DNA of 64,000 bases from Fibrella aestuarina BUZ 2 (GCF_000331105.1 NC_020054.1:1229698-1293697); one strand, 5' to 3'; shown: positions 1-10,642, numbered from the stretch's first letter. Made by a program: numbers and translations. The notes: a model not told the origin generated them from the letters alone.

Positions 1-149
1 ATGCTGTTGTCTTGGGCAAACGTCAACTGGCTGCTCAATGTCAGCAATAGTATGAGCATTGCCAGAGCGCCTGCTTTCAGAAAGACCAGGGCAGGCTGCA
101 TACGCCGGGTGGTTACGGCGCTACCTACTAAGTAGGAATTGTGCATCAT
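1..149 (-). CDS. N-terminus of an exported protein, cut by the window edge
   Basis: On the minus strand an open frame starts with ATG at 149 or 146 (alternative ATG at 101) and runs off the window. The visible part has basic residues (TTRR), then a long hydrophobic stretch (AMLILLLTLSSQ) and a probable signal peptidase site before QDNS. This is a signal peptide. The long N-terminal extension before the hydrophobic core is common in SusC/RagA-type TonB-linked outer-membrane proteins of Bacteroidota, so such a receptor is a reasonable guess, but no mature domain is visible to confirm it. Confidence 0.5.
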   Translation of the reverse strand, partial: MMHNSYLVGSAVTTRRMQPALVFLKAGALAMLILLLTLSSQLTFAQDNS

Positions 150-639
150 AGGTTTAAAAATGGTTAGCAATAGATTTTGGTAAACATTTATCACGATCAG
201 GGTTAAGCCTTATTTCTAAGTAAAAAGCAAGTAGTATTCTGGTTGTGGTTGCTATGCGCAGAATCGCTCTACACTGCATTTCTAGGAGAAATTATTGCCG
301 TAAGCCCTGAAATGAGTGGCGAATTACAATAAATAGTTAGTAAGATACAATAGAAAGATAATTAAAATTAGTCGTATTAATACGCATGTAATGTACTGTA
401 CTAATTGTAAATATTGACACATGTACTTAATGATTTACATTAATTGAGTATTTTTTCTATATAGGTAATGAGCTAATTATCAGTAAAACTTTTTGGCTCT
501 ATTGTCGAGGCTACCGCTGTATGTCGGCTTCTATGGGGTAAGATATGTGCGGGTCTCTAGTGTGCTTTTATCGTACCTTTATCCACCAGAAATAGTCCCA
601 CGGATGCCCGCCAGGGTTTCTGTTCATTGACCGTTACGA
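150..639. other. AT-rich divergent intergenic region
   Basis: This stretch is much richer in A+T than the flanking genes and has no convincing reading frame. It separates two divergent genes and must hold both promoters. A TACCTTTA sequence near 575, close to the TAnnTTTG consensus, is a weak candidate -7 element for the dehydrogenase at 640. Confidence 0.5.
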
Positions 640-3618
640 ATGATTGCTCACGACGAATCAATAGTCTTGCCCGCCGACTATACCGGCGACTTTTTCACTG
701 ACGATACGCTACGGACCCTTTACGCCACCGATGCATCGGCCTATCGCGAGATGCCCCGCGCCGTGGCCATTCCCCGTACGGTTGACGACCTGAAGGTTTT
801 AATTCGGCTGGCACAACAGCAGGGAATACCCCTTATTCCGCGTACCGCCGGTACGTCGTTGGCGGGTCAGGTTGTGGGCGCGGGTATTGTGGTAGATGTG
901 TCGAAACACTTCACGAAGATTCTGGAAATCAATCCCGACGAGCGCTGGGTACGTGTACAGCCAGGTGTTGTCCGGGATGAACTGAATCTGTTTCTGAAGC
1001 CCTACGGCCTTTATTTCGGGCCCGAAACCAGCACCGCCAACCGGGCCATGATTGGTGGTATGGTGGGTAACAATTCATGCGGCTCCAACTCAGTGGTGTA
1101 CCGGGCTACCCGTGAGCATACATTGGCCGTGAAGGCGCTGCTGGCTGACGGATCGGAAGTGGCGTTCAGTAGCCTATCGGGTTGGGACTACACCAAAGCC
1201 GTGGCCGAAGCGAGCCGTAAGGTCGGGCAAACCCCCGCCGACCAGCCCACGCTGGCCGATCAAATTCTGCTAAAAACCAATGCTATACTGGCCAATCCGA
1301 CGAACCAGGCCGAGATACGGGCGCAGTTCCCGAAACCCACGATTGAGCGCCGCAATACCGGTTACGCGCTTGACGAACTCCTTAACTGCGAGCCGTTTAC
1401 GCCGGGTGGTGAGCCGTTTAACTTTTGCAAGCTCATTGCCGGTTCGGAAGGGACACTGTGCTTTCTAACCGAAATCACGCTGAATCTGGTGCCGCTGCCG
1501 CCCAAAGAAGGGGGCCTGGTGTGCGTGCATTGCCACACCATCGACGAGTCGTTGCGCGCGACGCTGGTGGCGTTGAAGTATAAGCCGCAGGCCGTTGAAC
1601 TGATTGACGACATCATTCTGGAGCGGGCCGATTCCAACGCCGAGCAGCGTAAGAATAGCTTCTTCGTGCAAAAAACGCCCACGGGAGGCTTCCCAATTAT
1701 CCTGGTTGTCGACCTGTCGCGGGCCACGCGGGCGGAGGTGGAAGAAGCCGCCGTGCAGATGGAAGCCGAGATGCGGGCGGCGGGGCTGGGCTACCATTAC
1801 CCGCTACTGTTCGGCGACGATACCAAAAAGATCTGGATCTTACGGAAAGCCGGTCTGGGCCTGTTGGGCAATTTACCCGGCGACGAAAAGGCGGTGGCGG
1901 TTATTGAAGATACGGCTGTCGACGTCAACGACCTGCCCGACTACATCCGCGAGTTCAACGAGATTTTGAAAACCCACAACATGGCGTCGGTGCACTATGC
2001 CCACGCCGGTTCGGGCGAGTTGCACCTGCGGCCAATCATCAACCTGAAAACAGCCGAGGGCCATCGCCAATTCCGGCTGATTGCCGAGGAGATCGCCACG
2101 CTGGTGAAGAAATACAACGGCTCGCTGTCGGGTGAGCACGGCGACGGGCGGCTGCGGGGCGAATTTATTCCGCAGATGGTGGGGGCGCACAACTACGAAC
2201 TCATGCGGCAGGTGAAGCAGCTTTGGGACCCCAAGGGCATCTTCAACCCCGGCAAGATCGTCGACACGCCGCCGATGGATACGTACCTACGTTACGAGGC
2301 CAACCAGCAGACGCCCGATTTTCAGACGTACTTCCGGTATCACGACCAAACTGTGTTGCAACATGCCGAGCAGTGCAATGGCTCGGGTGATTGCCGCAAA
2401 ACAGAGCTATCGGGCGGAACGATGTGCCCGAGCTACATGGCGACCCGCAACGAAAAAGATACGACGCGGGCACGGGCCAATATCCTGCGCGAGATGCTGA
2501 CGCGTTCGCCCAAGGAAAACCGCTTCGACCACGACGAGATCAAGAAGGTGTATGACCTCTGCCTGTCGTGCAAGGCCTGTAAGTCAGAATGCCCCTCTAA
2601 TGTGGACGTGGCGAAACTGAAGGCGGAGTTCCTGCAACATTATTACGATGCCAACGGCGTGCCGATCCGGTCGCAGCTGGTTGCCAATTTTGCGCGGTTG
2701 TCGGGGCTGGCCAGTTACGTGCCCTGGGCCTGGAATGCTGTGCTGGGTACGTCGGCGCTACGCCGGATCGCCAACCGGCTCGTTGGTTTCCACCCCGACC
2801 GTACCATGCCGTTGCTACACAGCACAACGCTCTCGGCCTGGCTTAAACGTACTTGGCCAACGGCGCCCGAAAACAAACCCGTAGGCGGCAAGAAAGTGTA
2901 TCTGTTTGCCGACGAGTTCACCAACTTCAACGACGTATCGGTAGGCCAGAAAGCCGTTCGGTTGCTCGGTAAGCTGGGATATGAGGTGATCCTGCCCGAG
3001 CATGGCGAAAGTGGGCGGGCAGCCCTCTCGAAGGGGATGCTGAAATACGCGAAAAAGCTGGCCGAACGGAATATTCTGGCCCTGCGCGGACTGGTCACCG
3101 ACGACAGCCCACTCGTTGGCTTGGAGCCCTCGGCCATCCTGACCTTCCGCGACGAATACCCCGATCTGGTCGATGTGTCGCTGGCTGAGGATGCCCGGCA
3201 GATCGCCAAAAATGCGTTGACGTTCGAGGAGTTCATCGCCCGCGAGCTGGATAACAAACGCATCGATCCGCAGGTATTCACGGAGGCGAAGCGGCTGGTG
3301 AAAGTGCACGGCCACTGCCAGCAAAAAGCGGTGTCGAACATGGCCCACAGCAAGCGGATTCTGGCCTTACCAAAAAACTACACCGTGGAGCTGATCCCGT
3401 CGGGCTGTTGCGGAATGGCGGGCTCATTTGGCTACGAAAAAGAGCACTATGAGGTGTCGATGCAGGTGGGTGAGTTGGTGCTGTTGCCGACGGTACGCGA
3501 GCAACCGGCCGACGTAATCATCGCCGCCGCCGGTACGTCGTGTCGCCATCAGATTCACGATGGGGCGCACCGCACAGCCCTTCATCCGGCGGAGGTGCTG
3601 TATGAGGCCCTGCGGTAA
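640..3618 (+). CDS. FAD-binding and 4Fe-4S D-2-hydroxyacid dehydrogenase (YdiJ / D-2-hydroxyglutarate dehydrogenase type)
   Basis: A 992-residue fusion that would oxidise a D-2-hydroxyacid and pass electrons through FAD and iron-sulfur clusters to an acceptor. Residues about 35-260 form the PCMH-type FAD-binding domain (GTSLAGQ and [11 protein letters not shown] motifs). Residues about 280-560 are the FAD-oxidase C-terminal domain ([19 protein letters not shown]). Two cysteine clusters follow, one beginning near residue 578 (CNGSGDC...CP) and one near 641 ([12 protein letters not shown]), typical of two 4Fe-4S centres. A CCG domain near the end carries CCGMAGSFG. The length fits the YdiJ class. 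The substrate, whether D-2-hydroxyglutarate or D-lactate, cannot be read from sequence. It stands alone, divergent from the exported-protein gene. Confidence 0.9.
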   Translation: MIAHDESIVLPADYTGDFFTDDTLRTLYATDASAYREMPRAVAIPRTVDDLKVLIRLAQQQGIPLIPRTAGTSLAGQVVGAGIVVDVSKHFTKILEINPDERWVRVQPGVVRDELNLFLKPYGLYFGPETSTANRAMIGGMVGNNSCGSNSVVYRATREHTLAVKALLADGSEVAFSSLSGWDYTKAVAEASRKVGQTPADQPTLADQILLKTNAILANPTNQAEIRAQFPKPTIERRNTGYALDELLNCEPFTPGGEPFNFCKLIAGSEGTLCFLTEITLNLVPLPPKEGGLVCVHCHTIDESLRATLVALKYKPQAVELIDDIILERADSNAEQRKNSFFVQKTPTGGFPIILVVDLSRATRAEVEEAAVQMEAEMRAAGLGYHYPLLFGDDTKKIWILRKAGLGLLGNLPGDEKAVAVIEDTAVDVNDLPDYIREFNEILKTHNMASVHYAHAGSGELHLRPIINLKTAEGHRQFRLIAEEIATLVKKYNGSLSGEHGDGRLRGEFIPQMVGAHNYELMRQVKQLWDPKGIFNPGKIVDTPPMDTYLRYEANQQTPDFQTYFRYHDQTVLQHAEQCNGSGDCRKTELSGGTMCPSYMATRNEKDTTRARANILREMLTRSPKENRFDHDEIKKVYDLCLSCKACKSECPSNVDVAKLKAEFLQHYYDANGVPIRSQLVANFARLSGLASYVPWAWNAVLGTSALRRIANRLVGFHPDRTMPLLHSTTLSAWLKRTWPTAPENKPVGGKKVYLFADEFTNFNDVSVGQKAVRLLGKLGYEVILPEHGESGRAALSKGMLKYAKKLAERNILALRGLVTDDSPLVGLEPSAILTFRDEYPDLVDVSLAEDARQIAKNALTFEEFIARELDNKRIDPQVFTEAKRLVKVHGHCQQKAVSNMAHSKRILALPKNYTVELIPSGCCGMAGSFGYEKEHYEVSMQVGELVLLPTVREQPADVIIAAAGTSCRHQIHDGAHRTALHPAEVLYEALR

Positions 3619-3746
3619 GAAGTGGGCGGCAACGTACCCAGAACCGTCTATCCGATACTCGCCTCATAGTTCGGCGTATCCTGTTATTTTTACAAGTAAA
3701 TAGGTACGTTACCCTCGTTGGTGACGCTGCCGCAACGCTGTTTTCA

Positions 3747-5723
3747 ATGAAAAAACTACTTGTCGCTGCCGCCTGCCTCGTAAGCTGGCAGGGTTTGGCA
3801 CAGACATCTTCGTCAACTAGTAGCACCGCGGGCTACGACCAGAAAGCCCTTTTTCACCCGCTGTTCAACATGCAGCCGGGCAACGATTACCGGACGGGCA
3901 GCGGTGCGCCGGGGCCACGCTATTGGCAGAACCGCTCCGATTACAAAATCAACGTTAGCCTCGACGACGTGCAGAACGTGGTGACGGGCGAGGTGGAGAT
4001 CACCTATAAAAACAACTCACCCGAATCGCTCAATTACCTCTGGTTGCAACTCGATCAGAACGCGTTCAGCGATACGTCGCGGGCAGCCAAAACAACGCCC
4101 ATTCAGGGGGGGCGCTTCGGGAACAAAGACTTCAGCGGTGGCTTTGGCATCACGGCCGTGCAGGTGGAACAGGGCGCGAAAAAGTTTGCACCCGCCAACT
4201 ACGTGCTGACGGATAGCCGGATGCAGGTGAAACTGGGCGAGGCCATGAAGCCCGGTGGCGATGTGGTGAAAGTAAAAATCACGTACTCGTTCAAAGTGCC
4301 CGAATATGGCTCAGACCGGATGGGGCAGGTGAAGCGCCGCGACGGGATCATCTATGAGCTGGCGCAGTGGTATCCGCGTATGTGCGTATACGACGACATT
4401 CAGGGCTGGAACACGCTGCCGTACCTCGGTGCGGGTGAGTTTTACCTCGACTATGGCGACATCGAGTACGCCGTCAACGTACCCTGGAACCACATCGTCG
4501 TGGGGTCGGGCGAGTTGCTGAACCCGACGGAAGTGCTGACGGCCGAGCAGATCAAGCGGCTGGCGCAGGCGCGGCAAAGCGACAAAACAGTCATTATCCG
4601 TAGCAAAGACGAGGTAAATAACGCCAACACGCGGCCCAAACAATCGGGGCGGCTGACGTGGCGGTTCCGGATCAACAACACCCGCGATGCCGCCTGGGCT
4701 TCGTCGAAGGCGTTTGTGTGGGATGCCGCCAAAATCAACCTGCCCAGTGGTAAAACAGCACTGGCCCAGTCGGTCTACCCGGCCGAAAGCGCGACCAACG
4801 ATTCGTGGAACCGCTCGACAGAATACGTCAAGCACAGCATTGAGTTTTATTCTGGGTACGTCTACGAATACACGTACCCGGTGGCTACCAACGTAGCTGG
4901 TATCGTGGGTGGTATGGAGTATCCCGGCATCGTTTTCTGCGATCACCGCGACAAAAACGACGGGCTTTTCGGCGTAACCGACCACGAATTTGGGCATAAC
5001 TGGTTCCCGATGATCGTGGGTAACAACGAGCGGAAATACGCCTGGATGGACGAAGGTTTCAACACCTTCATCAACTTCCTGTCGCTGGCCGCCTTCAACA
5101 AAGGCGAGTACAACCGGGAGCGCGGCACCATGCACGATGTGGCCCCGGCCCTTTATCAGCCTAAAGAACCCATCCTGACGATCCCAGACGTGCAACCGGC
5201 GCAGGCGCTGGGTATTCTGGCGTATTACAAACCCGGCATGGGGTTGCGCATTCTGCGCGAAAGTATCCTCGGCCCCGAGCGGTTCGACTACGCGTTCCGG
5301 CAATACGTAAACCGGTGGGCGTTTAAACACCCTACACCGCACGACTTCTTCCGGAGCATGGAAAATGGCGCGGGTGAAGACCTGGGCTGGTTCTGGCGGG
5401 GTTGGTTCTTCGAGACCTGGAAACTCGATCAGGCTGTGAAGAACGTACAGTACCCCGAATCGCCGGAGAAAGGCAGTGTGATCACGATCGAGAATCTGGA
5501 CAAGCTGGCGATGCCGGCGGTCATCGAGATCCAGGAGAGCAACGGGAAGAAGAGCCGGGTAAACCTGCCCGTCGAAGTATGGCAACGCGGCGGTACGTGG
5601 AGCTTCCGGGCCAACACAACGACGCCCATCAGCCGGGTTACCATTGACCCCGACAAGAAACTGCCTGACTATAACCCCCGCAACAACGTCTGGAAAGGGG
5701 AAACCACCAGTCAGGGGAATTAA
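3747..5723 (+). CDS. M1 family zinc metallopeptidase (aminopeptidase N-like), exported
   Basis: A 658-residue protein with a signal peptide ending near SWQGLAQ. The zinc site is HEFGH starting at His413, followed 18 residues later by the third ligand Glu in AWMDEG, the HExxH-x18-E pattern of family M1. A GGMEYPG segment upstream matches the substrate-binding GAMEN element in a variant form. The N-terminal beta-sandwich precedes the catalytic domain. The protein is shorter than classical PepN and lacks the large ERAP1-like C-terminal domain, as in many secreted Bacteroidota M1 peptidases. Likely role: periplasmic or surface peptide trimming. The start is fixed by the signal peptide. It is followed by a 15-bp hairpin and a terminator. 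Confidence 0.93.
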   Translation: MKKLLVAAACLVSWQGLAQTSSSTSSTAGYDQKALFHPLFNMQPGNDYRTGSGAPGPRYWQNRSDYKINVSLDDVQNVVTGEVEITYKNNSPESLNYLWLQLDQNAFSDTSRAAKTTPIQGGRFGNKDFSGGFGITAVQVEQGAKKFAPANYVLTDSRMQVKLGEAMKPGGDVVKVKITYSFKVPEYGSDRMGQVKRRDGIIYELAQWYPRMCVYDDIQGWNTLPYLGAGEFYLDYGDIEYAVNVPWNHIVVGSGELLNPTEVLTAEQIKRLAQARQSDKTVIIRSKDEVNNANTRPKQSGRLTWRFRINNTRDAAWASSKAFVWDAAKINLPSGKTALAQSVYPAESATNDSWNRSTEYVKHSIEFYSGYVYEYTYPVATNVAGIVGGMEYPGIVFCDHRDKNDGLFGVTDHEFGHNWFPMIVGNNERKYAWMDEGFNTFINFLSLAAFNKGEYNRERGTMHDVAPALYQPKEPILTIPDVQPAQALGILAYYKPGMGLRILRESILGPERFDYAFRQYVNRWAFKHPTPHDFFRSMENGAGEDLGWFWRGWFFETWKLDQAVKNVQYPESPEKGSVITIENLDKLAMPAVIEIQESNGKKSRVNLPVEVWQRGGTWSFRANTTTPISRVTIDPDKKLPDYNPRNNVWKGETTSQGN

Positions 5724-5738
5724 GTTGCCAAACCTATC

Positions 5739-5771
5739 AAACCTATAAGGTCTCCAAGACCTTATAGGTTT
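5739..5771. repeat. Intergenic hairpin, ACCTATAAGG family
   Basis: A perfect 15-bp inverted repeat (5739-5753 with 5757-5771, loop CCA). Its core, ACCT-purine-TAAGG, recurs in a second hairpin at 9828-9856, so the two look like copies of one dispersed palindromic element. Confidence 0.75.
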
Positions 5772-5786
5772 AGATTTTTACACGGA

Positions 5787-5820
5787 AGCGGCCATTACCA
5801 GTCTGGTAATGGCCGCTTTT
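5787..5820 (+). terminator. Rho-independent terminator after the M1 peptidase
   Basis: A 14-bp stem (5787-5800 with 5804-5817) with a three-base loop, followed by TTT and downstream of the peptidase stop. Confidence 0.75.
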
Positions 5821-5857
5821 GCTGTAGTCAGACTTTCACGATCCCTCTTTATTTTGT

Positions 5858-5865
5858 TAATTTTG
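5858..5865 (+). promoter_or_regulatory. -7 element of the haloperoxidase gene
   Basis: TAATTTTG matches the Bacteroidota -7 consensus TAnnTTTG and lies 47 nt before the ATG at 5913. No clear -33 TTG is seen at the usual spacing. Confidence 0.5.
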
Positions 5866-5912
5866 TAAGATCGGTTCGCCGGTGCGTTACTCTTGTTTAA
5901 CCAATTACAGAG

Positions 5913-7268
5913 ATGAAGAAATCACGGCTCCTTGGCGGGTTGTTTGCCTTGTGCCTGTTGGTGTTGGCTGGTTGCCGGAAATCGGCGTCACCGGCCGAAT
6001 ACATGCCCAAAGCCAGCAATCCCGAGCGATACAATGCCTGCCTGGATAAGCTGACACAGGTGGTCATCCACGACATTTTCTCGCCGCCGGTTGCCAGCCG
6101 TATTTATGGGTATGCTACGCTGGCTGGCTACGAAGCCATGGCGCCCTTCAACGCTAATTACGAGTCGTTGAGTGGTAAGATGAAAGGCTTTAGCAATGCC
6201 GCCAAGCCCGAAGCCGGTCAGGAATATTGCTACCCGATCGCTGGTGCCAAGGCATTTCTGACGGTAGCCCGGGCGCTGACATTCTCGGCCAACTTCTACG
6301 ACGAATTCGAGCCAGAGTTCTACAAGCAGTTCGAAACCGATGGCGTCCCCGAGGAGGTTCGTGAACGGTCGATGGCCTACGGCGAAGCTGTGGCCAAAAA
6401 TGTGCTCGAATTTGCCGCGAAAGATCATTACAAACAGACGCGGGGCTTCAAACACACCGTCACCAATGAAGATGGCACCTGGGTGCCCACCCCGCCGGCC
6501 TACATGGATGCTGCCGAGCCCAAGTGGAATAACATCCGCTGCTGGACAATGGATACCTGTAACCAGTTTATGCCACCCCGCCCCTATACCTACAGCATGG
6601 CTAAAGGTAGCCCCTATGAAAAAGAGGTTATGGAGGTGTATGAAACTGGCAAAAAGCTAACCAAAGAGCAAAACGACATTGCCTATTTCTGGGATGACAA
6701 CGCCTTTGTGATGAACGTAGCCGGGCACGTGATGTATGCGTCTAAGAAAATGACACCGGGCGGCCACTGGCTGGGAATTGCCCAAACAGTGGGGCGGCAG
6801 CAGAAGCTGGATCTGATGCGGATGGCCGAGGCCTATGTGCTGACCTCTTTTGCGCTGGCCGATGGCTTCATTGCCTGCTGGGATGAAAAGTACCGCAGCA
6901 AGACCGTTCGGCCCGAAACAGTCATTAATAAATCGATTGATCCGAAGTGGGCGCCCTTCCTGCAAACCCCGCCCTTCCCGGAGTATCCGAGCGGACACAG
7001 TACCATTTCTGCGGCCGCGGCTACCGTATTGACCCAGTTGATGGGCGACAGCATTGCCTTCACCGATTCAACGGAATACAAATACGGCCACGGGGTACGT
7101 GCGTTCAAATCTTTCAACGATGCGGCCAATGAAGCGTCAGTTAGTCGCCTGTACGGCGGTATCCACTATCGGTCAGCGCTGGATAACGGGGCTGCCATGG
7201 GTATGAAAGTTGGGCAACACGTGCTCGAACGAGCTAAAACCCGTAAGGAAGGGGTAGCGTCGAAGTAG
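5913..7268 (+). CDS. Vanadium-dependent haloperoxidase / PAP2-type lipoprotein
   Basis: A 451-residue lipoprotein: the signal sequence ends in LVLAGC, so Cys20 would be lipidated. The C-terminal half carries the full vanadate/phosphate-binding signature: a Lys six residues before Arg-Pro (KYRSKTVRP), then PSGH, then SRLYGGIH (SR-x5-H). This is the motif set shared by vanadium haloperoxidases and PAP2 phosphatases, and the overall length and N-terminal helical part fit the bacterial haloperoxidase-like family. Whether it halogenates or dephosphorylates is not decided by these residues. It is a single gene with its own -7 element, ending at a 30-bp convergent hairpin. Confidence 0.88.
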   Translation: MKKSRLLGGLFALCLLVLAGCRKSASPAEYMPKASNPERYNACLDKLTQVVIHDIFSPPVASRIYGYATLAGYEAMAPFNANYESLSGKMKGFSNAAKPEAGQEYCYPIAGAKAFLTVARALTFSANFYDEFEPEFYKQFETDGVPEEVRERSMAYGEAVAKNVLEFAAKDHYKQTRGFKHTVTNEDGTWVPTPPAYMDAAEPKWNNIRCWTMDTCNQFMPPRPYTYSMAKGSPYEKEVMEVYETGKKLTKEQNDIAYFWDDNAFVMNVAGHVMYASKKMTPGGHWLGIAQTVGRQQKLDLMRMAEAYVLTSFALADGFIACWDEKYRSKTVRPETVINKSIDPKWAPFLQTPPFPEYPSGHSTISAAAATVLTQLMGDSIAFTDSTEYKYGHGVRAFKSFNDAANEASVSRLYGGIHYRSALDNGAAMGMKVGQHVLERAKTRKEGVASK

Positions 7269-7342
7269 GTTTACTAAGAAAGGGTCAACGTAACTGGTAG
7301 ATGCCAATCGGCACCAGTTGCGTTGACCCTTTCTTAGTAAAC
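7269..7342. terminator. Long bidirectional hairpin between convergent genes
   Basis: A 30-bp stem (7269-7298 with 7313-7342, one wobble pair) with a 14-nt loop. It begins one base after the stop codon of the upstream gene and ends 6 nt before the end of the convergent ABC gene, so it can stop both transcripts. Confidence 0.85.
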
Positions 7343-7348
7343 TTAACC

Positions 7349-8098
7349 CTATTTCCCTTCCATCTCGCGCAACAGCTTGTTGGCGTAGATGAATTCGTTC
7401 AGCTCTTTTACGTCGGAGTGGGGGAGGGTTTCGCTGTTACCTTCCCACAGTTTTTTGCCCTGGTAAAGAAACATGATTTTCTCGCCGATCTCCATCATCG
7501 AGTTCATGTCGTGCGTAATCACGACGGTCGTGATCTTGTATTCGTCGGTGATCTCCTTGATGAGTTGGTCAATCTTGATCGACGTAAGCGGGTCGAGGCC
7601 TGAGTTGGGTTCGTCGCAAAACAGGTATTTGGGGTTCATCACGATGGCCCGGGCAATACCAACCCGCTTTTTCATCCCACCCGAAATCTCCGACGGCATC
7701 CGCTGCTCGGCGTTTTCCAGCCCAACCCGTTGCAGGGCGGCGTGAGCGCGGTCGAGCTTCTCGTCTTCCTTCATTTCGGTGAGCATATCGAGCGGAAAGC
7801 GGACGTTATCAAGCACGTTTTTCGAATCGAACAGCGCCGAGCCTTGGAAGAGAACGCCCATCTCGCGGCGGATGGCCTTGATATCATCTTCGTGGCTCGT
7901 CAGAAAGTTACGGCCATCGTAAAGGACTTCCCCTTCGTCGGGCTTCACCAGGCCAATCATACATTTCAGCAATACGCTTTTACCCGTACCTGATCCGCCA
8001 ATCACCAGACTGGTCTCGCCCTGCTGAAACTGCCCACTGATGCCCGCCAGCACTTGCCGGTCGCCAAACGTTTTCTGAATATTCTTAATCTCGATCAT
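7349..8098 (-). CDS. ABC transporter ATPase, MlaF-like
   Basis: A 249-residue ATP-binding subunit with Walker A GGSGTGKS, ABC signature SGGMKKR, Walker B YLFCDEP and the H-loop VVITHDMNS. The SGGMKKRVGIARA variant and the PNSGLDP segment are typical of the MlaF/MCE-associated ATPases that move phospholipids between outer and inner membranes. It lies 34 nt downstream of the permease on the same strand, so the two form an operon. No MCE (MlaD) gene is in view. In Bacteroidota the substrate-binding partner is often encoded nearby or elsewhere. Confidence 0.9.
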   Translation of the reverse strand: MIEIKNIQKTFGDRQVLAGISGQFQQGETSLVIGGSGTGKSVLLKCMIGLVKPDEGEVLYDGRNFLTSHEDDIKAIRREMGVLFQGSALFDSKNVLDNVRFPLDMLTEMKEDEKLDRAHAALQRVGLENAEQRMPSEISGGMKKRVGIARAIVMNPKYLFCDEPNSGLDPLTSIKIDQLIKEITDEYKITTVVITHDMNSMMEIGEKIMFLYQGKKLWEGNSETLPHSDVKELNEFIYANKLLREMEGK

Positions 8099-8132
8099 GA
8101 GTCAAAGACCGTCTCTTTAGAGCGGGGATAGG

Positions 8133-8864
8133 CTAGGCCAGTAGCAATTGCGTAAGCACGAAGTCGGCGATGATGATCGATATACAACTCGCCGTTACGG
8201 CGTTGGTCGATGCATTACCGACTTCAAGGGCGCCACCGCTCACGTTGAAGCCCTGATAGGCTGAAATCGTAGCGATCAGAAACGCAAAGACTTCCGTCTT
8301 GATCAAGGCGAATTTTATGCCGAACGGATTGTAATCGAGACGAAGGCCCGCCAGAAAATCTTCGTTTGAAATCACATTCGTGAGCATACCGGCGATGTAG
8401 CCACCCACTATGCCCAGAAACGCGGCCATAATGGTGAGTAACGGAAACATGAACATGGCACCGATTACCTTGGGCAACACCAGATACGAGCTCGAATTGA
8501 TACCCATCACCTCAAGCGCGTCGATCTGCTCCGTCACGCGCATTGTGCCCAATTGCCCCGCAATGTTTGACCCTACCTTACCGGCCAGTACGATGGCGCT
8601 GATGGTGGGGGCAAATTCGAGGATCGTACTGTCGCGCACAATGAAGGCAATGATGTTGCGCGGCACAAACGGGTTATCCAGGTTATAGGCCGTCTGAACG
8701 CAGGTAACGGCGCCGATAAAGGAAGCGACGATCGAGACGATGAAGATCGAATTGACGCCGATGCTGACGCATTCGTCGAGAATCAGGCGCATGTAGACGG
8801 ACAGACGTTCGCGGTTGCGAAACAACGTACCGAGAAAGATAAAGTACCGACCAAGGGTAACCAT
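8133..8864 (-). CDS. ABC transporter permease, MlaE-like
   Basis: A 243-residue integral membrane protein of the MlaE/YrbE family. It has about five to six hydrophobic segments and the family-typical stretch AGKVGSNIAGQLGTMRV followed by EQIDALEVMGI. It would form the transmembrane part of a phospholipid transporter with the downstream ATPase. The gene is the first of a two-gene operon, divergent from panB across 133 nt. Confidence 0.9.
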   Translation of the reverse strand: MVTLGRYFIFLGTLFRNRERLSVYMRLILDECVSIGVNSIFIVSIVASFIGAVTCVQTAYNLDNPFVPRNIIAFIVRDSTILEFAPTISAIVLAGKVGSNIAGQLGTMRVTEQIDALEVMGINSSSYLVLPKVIGAMFMFPLLTIMAAFLGIVGGYIAGMLTNVISNEDFLAGLRLDYNPFGIKFALIKTEVFAFLIATISAYQGFNVSGGALEVGNASTNAVTASCISIIIADFVLTQLLLA

Positions 8865-8972
8865 ATAGAAACAAACAAAGGGCCGTTGGCCACAACGGCG
8901 CAGCAGGGCCCTACGGCACTCAACGACCAGCGGGTGGGAATGGTTTCTGGGCCATTGCGTTCTTCCCCACTC

Positions 8973-8980
8973 TATCTTTG
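8973..8980 (+). promoter_or_regulatory. -7 element of panB
   Basis: TATCTTTG matches TAnnTTTG and lies 17 nt before the ATG at 8998, predicting a leader of about ten nucleotides. The nearest TTG upstream (8955-8957) is only 15 nt away, short for this promoter class. Confidence 0.5.
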
Positions 8981-8997
8981 CGAAAAGTCATTCCCAC

Positions 8998-9816
8998 ATG
9001 TCTGTACATAACCCCGACATTAAGCGCGTTACCACGCACACACTCCAGGAGCTGAAAAGCCGGGGTGAAAAAATTTCAGCGCTAACTGCCTACGATTTTT
9101 CAATGGCGCGCGTGGTCGATGCCGCTGGCGTTGAGCTGATCCTGGTGGGCGATTCGGCGTCCAATGTCATGGCGGGGCACGAAACCACGCTGCCCATCAC
9201 GCTCGATCAGATGATCTACCACGCCACCTCGGTGGTTCGGGCGGTAAAACGGGCGTTGGTGGTCGTCGACCTGCCGTTTGGTTCGTATCAGGGCAATTCA
9301 TCCGAAGCCCTGCGGTCGGCCATCCGGATCATGAAAGAGTCGGGCGCCCATGCCGTGAAAATGGAAGGCGGGCAGGAGATCCGGGAGTCGATTACGCGCA
9401 TTCTGAGCGCCGGGGTGCCTGTGATGGGCCACCTGGGCCTTACGCCCCAATCGATCTACAAATTTGGCACCTACGCCGTGCGGGCCAAGGAGCAGGATGA
9501 AGCCAAGAAACTAATCGACGACGCCCACATGCTCGAAGACATTGGCTGCTTTGGGCTGGTGCTCGAAAAAATCCCGGCGGCGCTCACCAAACAGGTGTCG
9601 CAGGAGTTGGCCATTCCCACCATCGGGATTGGTGCCGGACCCGACGCCGACGGGCAAATTCTGGTTATCCACGATATGCTGGGAATAAACAAAGAGTTTA
9701 AACCCCGCTTTCTGCGCCGTTACGCCGATCTGCACACCGCCATGCTGGAAGCCATCAGCCACTACGTAGATGACGTGAAAACCAACGACTTCCCGAACGA
9801 ATCGGAAGCGTACTAA
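8998..9816 (+). CDS. panB: 3-methyl-2-oxobutanoate hydroxymethyltransferase
   Basis: The first committed enzyme of pantothenate synthesis, adding a hydroxymethyl group from 5,10-methylene-tetrahydrofolate to alpha-ketoisovalerate to give ketopantoate. The 272 residues cover the whole TIM-barrel family. Diagnostic stretches include [28 protein letters not shown] (metal-binding Asp), [25 protein letters not shown] and [13 protein letters not shown]. The start is the only ATG close to the promoter. panD, for another step of the same pathway, is 4.7 kb downstream on the same strand but is not cotranscribed. panC is not in the window. Confidence 0.96.
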   Translation: MSVHNPDIKRVTTHTLQELKSRGEKISALTAYDFSMARVVDAAGVELILVGDSASNVMAGHETTLPITLDQMIYHATSVVRAVKRALVVVDLPFGSYQGNSSEALRSAIRIMKESGAHAVKMEGGQEIRESITRILSAGVPVMGHLGLTPQSIYKFGTYAVRAKEQDEAKKLIDDAHMLEDIGCFGLVLEKIPAALTKQVSQELAIPTIGIGAGPDADGQILVIHDMLGINKEFKPRFLRRYADLHTAMLEAISHYVDDVKTNDFPNESEAY

Positions 9817-9827
9817 GTTGACTTTAA

Positions 9828-9856
9828 ACCTGTAAGGTTTCCGAAACCTTGCAGGT
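9828..9856. repeat. Intergenic hairpin, ACCTRTAAGG family (second copy)
   Basis: A 13-bp stem with one wobble pair (9828-9840 with 9844-9856, loop CCG). It resembles the hairpin at 5739-5771 in arm sequence and loop size. It ends eight nucleotides before the ATG of the next gene. Confidence 0.7.
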
Positions 9857-9863
9857 GTGTTTT

Positions 9864-10595
9864 ATGAAGAAGCGTTTGCCTTACTCGGTGGTTTATGAAG
9901 ACAACCACCTGTTGATCGTGAATAAAGAGCCGGGGGTACTTGTCCAAAGCGACCGCACCGGCGACCCGTCACTGACGGAACTCCTGAAAGAATACGTCAA
10001 GGAGAAGTATAACAAGCCCGGCGACGTATTTCTGAACCCCATTCACCGGTTAGACCGGCCTGTCAGCGGGTTGGTAGTGTTTGGACGTACCTCAAAAGCC
10101 ACCGAGCGGATGGCCGAGATTTTCCGGAAACGGCAGGTTCAGAAAACCTATTGGGCCGTTGTGCGGCAACATCCGGCCGAAAAGAAAGGGAAACTGGTCC
10201 ATTACCTGGTGAAAGACGAGGCCAAAAACCAGGTAACCACCTACGATTACGAAGTGCCGGGCTCGCAACGGGCCGAACTGAGCTACCGTCTGCTGGGCAA
10301 GATCAACGAGCATTACCTGCTGGAAGTGGAGCCGCTGACGGGGCGACCGCATCAGATTCGGGCGCAGTTGGCAGCTATGGGGTGCCCGATTCGGGGCGAC
10401 GTCAAGTATGGCTATGACCGCCCCGTACCCGAAAAGAAAATTTACCTGCACGCTCGCCGTCTGTATTTTATTCACCCCGTGAAAAAAGAGCCGTTGATTC
10501 TGCGGGCGGGCCTCCCCGACGACGGGTTCTGGGAGGAATTCCTTGAACTGGATAACGAGGAATTCAAGGACAAGAATTTAGATTTTATTTTTTAA
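9864..10595 (+). CDS. RluA family 23S rRNA/tRNA pseudouridine synthase
   Basis: It converts specific uridines to pseudouridine in structured RNA. The catalytic motif HRLDRPVSGLVVFGRTSKA contains the essential Asp, and LTGRPHQIRAQLA is the second conserved RluA block. There is no N-terminal S4 domain, as in the RluA/RluC-short subclass, so the exact target uridine is unknown. I chose the ATG at 9864 (MKKRLPYS) over an upstream TTG at 9849 because the latter lies inside the hairpin at 9828-9856. The gene follows panB with the same orientation. Confidence 0.92.
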   Translation: MKKRLPYSVVYEDNHLLIVNKEPGVLVQSDRTGDPSLTELLKEYVKEKYNKPGDVFLNPIHRLDRPVSGLVVFGRTSKATERMAEIFRKRQVQKTYWAVVRQHPAEKKGKLVHYLVKDEAKNQVTTYDYEVPGSQRAELSYRLLGKINEHYLLEVEPLTGRPHQIRAQLAAMGCPIRGDVKYGYDRPVPEKKIYLHARRLYFIHPVKKEPLILRAGLPDDGFWEEFLELDNEEFKDKNLDFIF

Positions 10596-10599
10596 CGCG

Positions 10600-10642
10600 A
10601 CGGGGCGGGGGCATAAACCAATCGGTTACGCCCTCGCCCCGT
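10600..10642. terminator. Convergent GC-rich terminator hairpin
   Basis: Arms at 10600-10612 and 10630-10642 (eight perfect GC-rich pairs plus inner pairs), between the stop codons of the converging RluA gene and the small membrane-protein gene. Confidence 0.7.

Noticed and set aside
2715..3353. A 212-codon open frame on the strand opposite the dehydrogenase gene
   Set aside because: It overlaps a full-length, motif-rich gene, and its translation shows no recognisable domain; GC-rich DNA produces long antisense frames.
4311..5585. A 424-codon antisense frame within the M1 peptidase gene
   Set aside because: It is fully covered by a gene with an intact zinc site; the reading is a codon-bias artefact.
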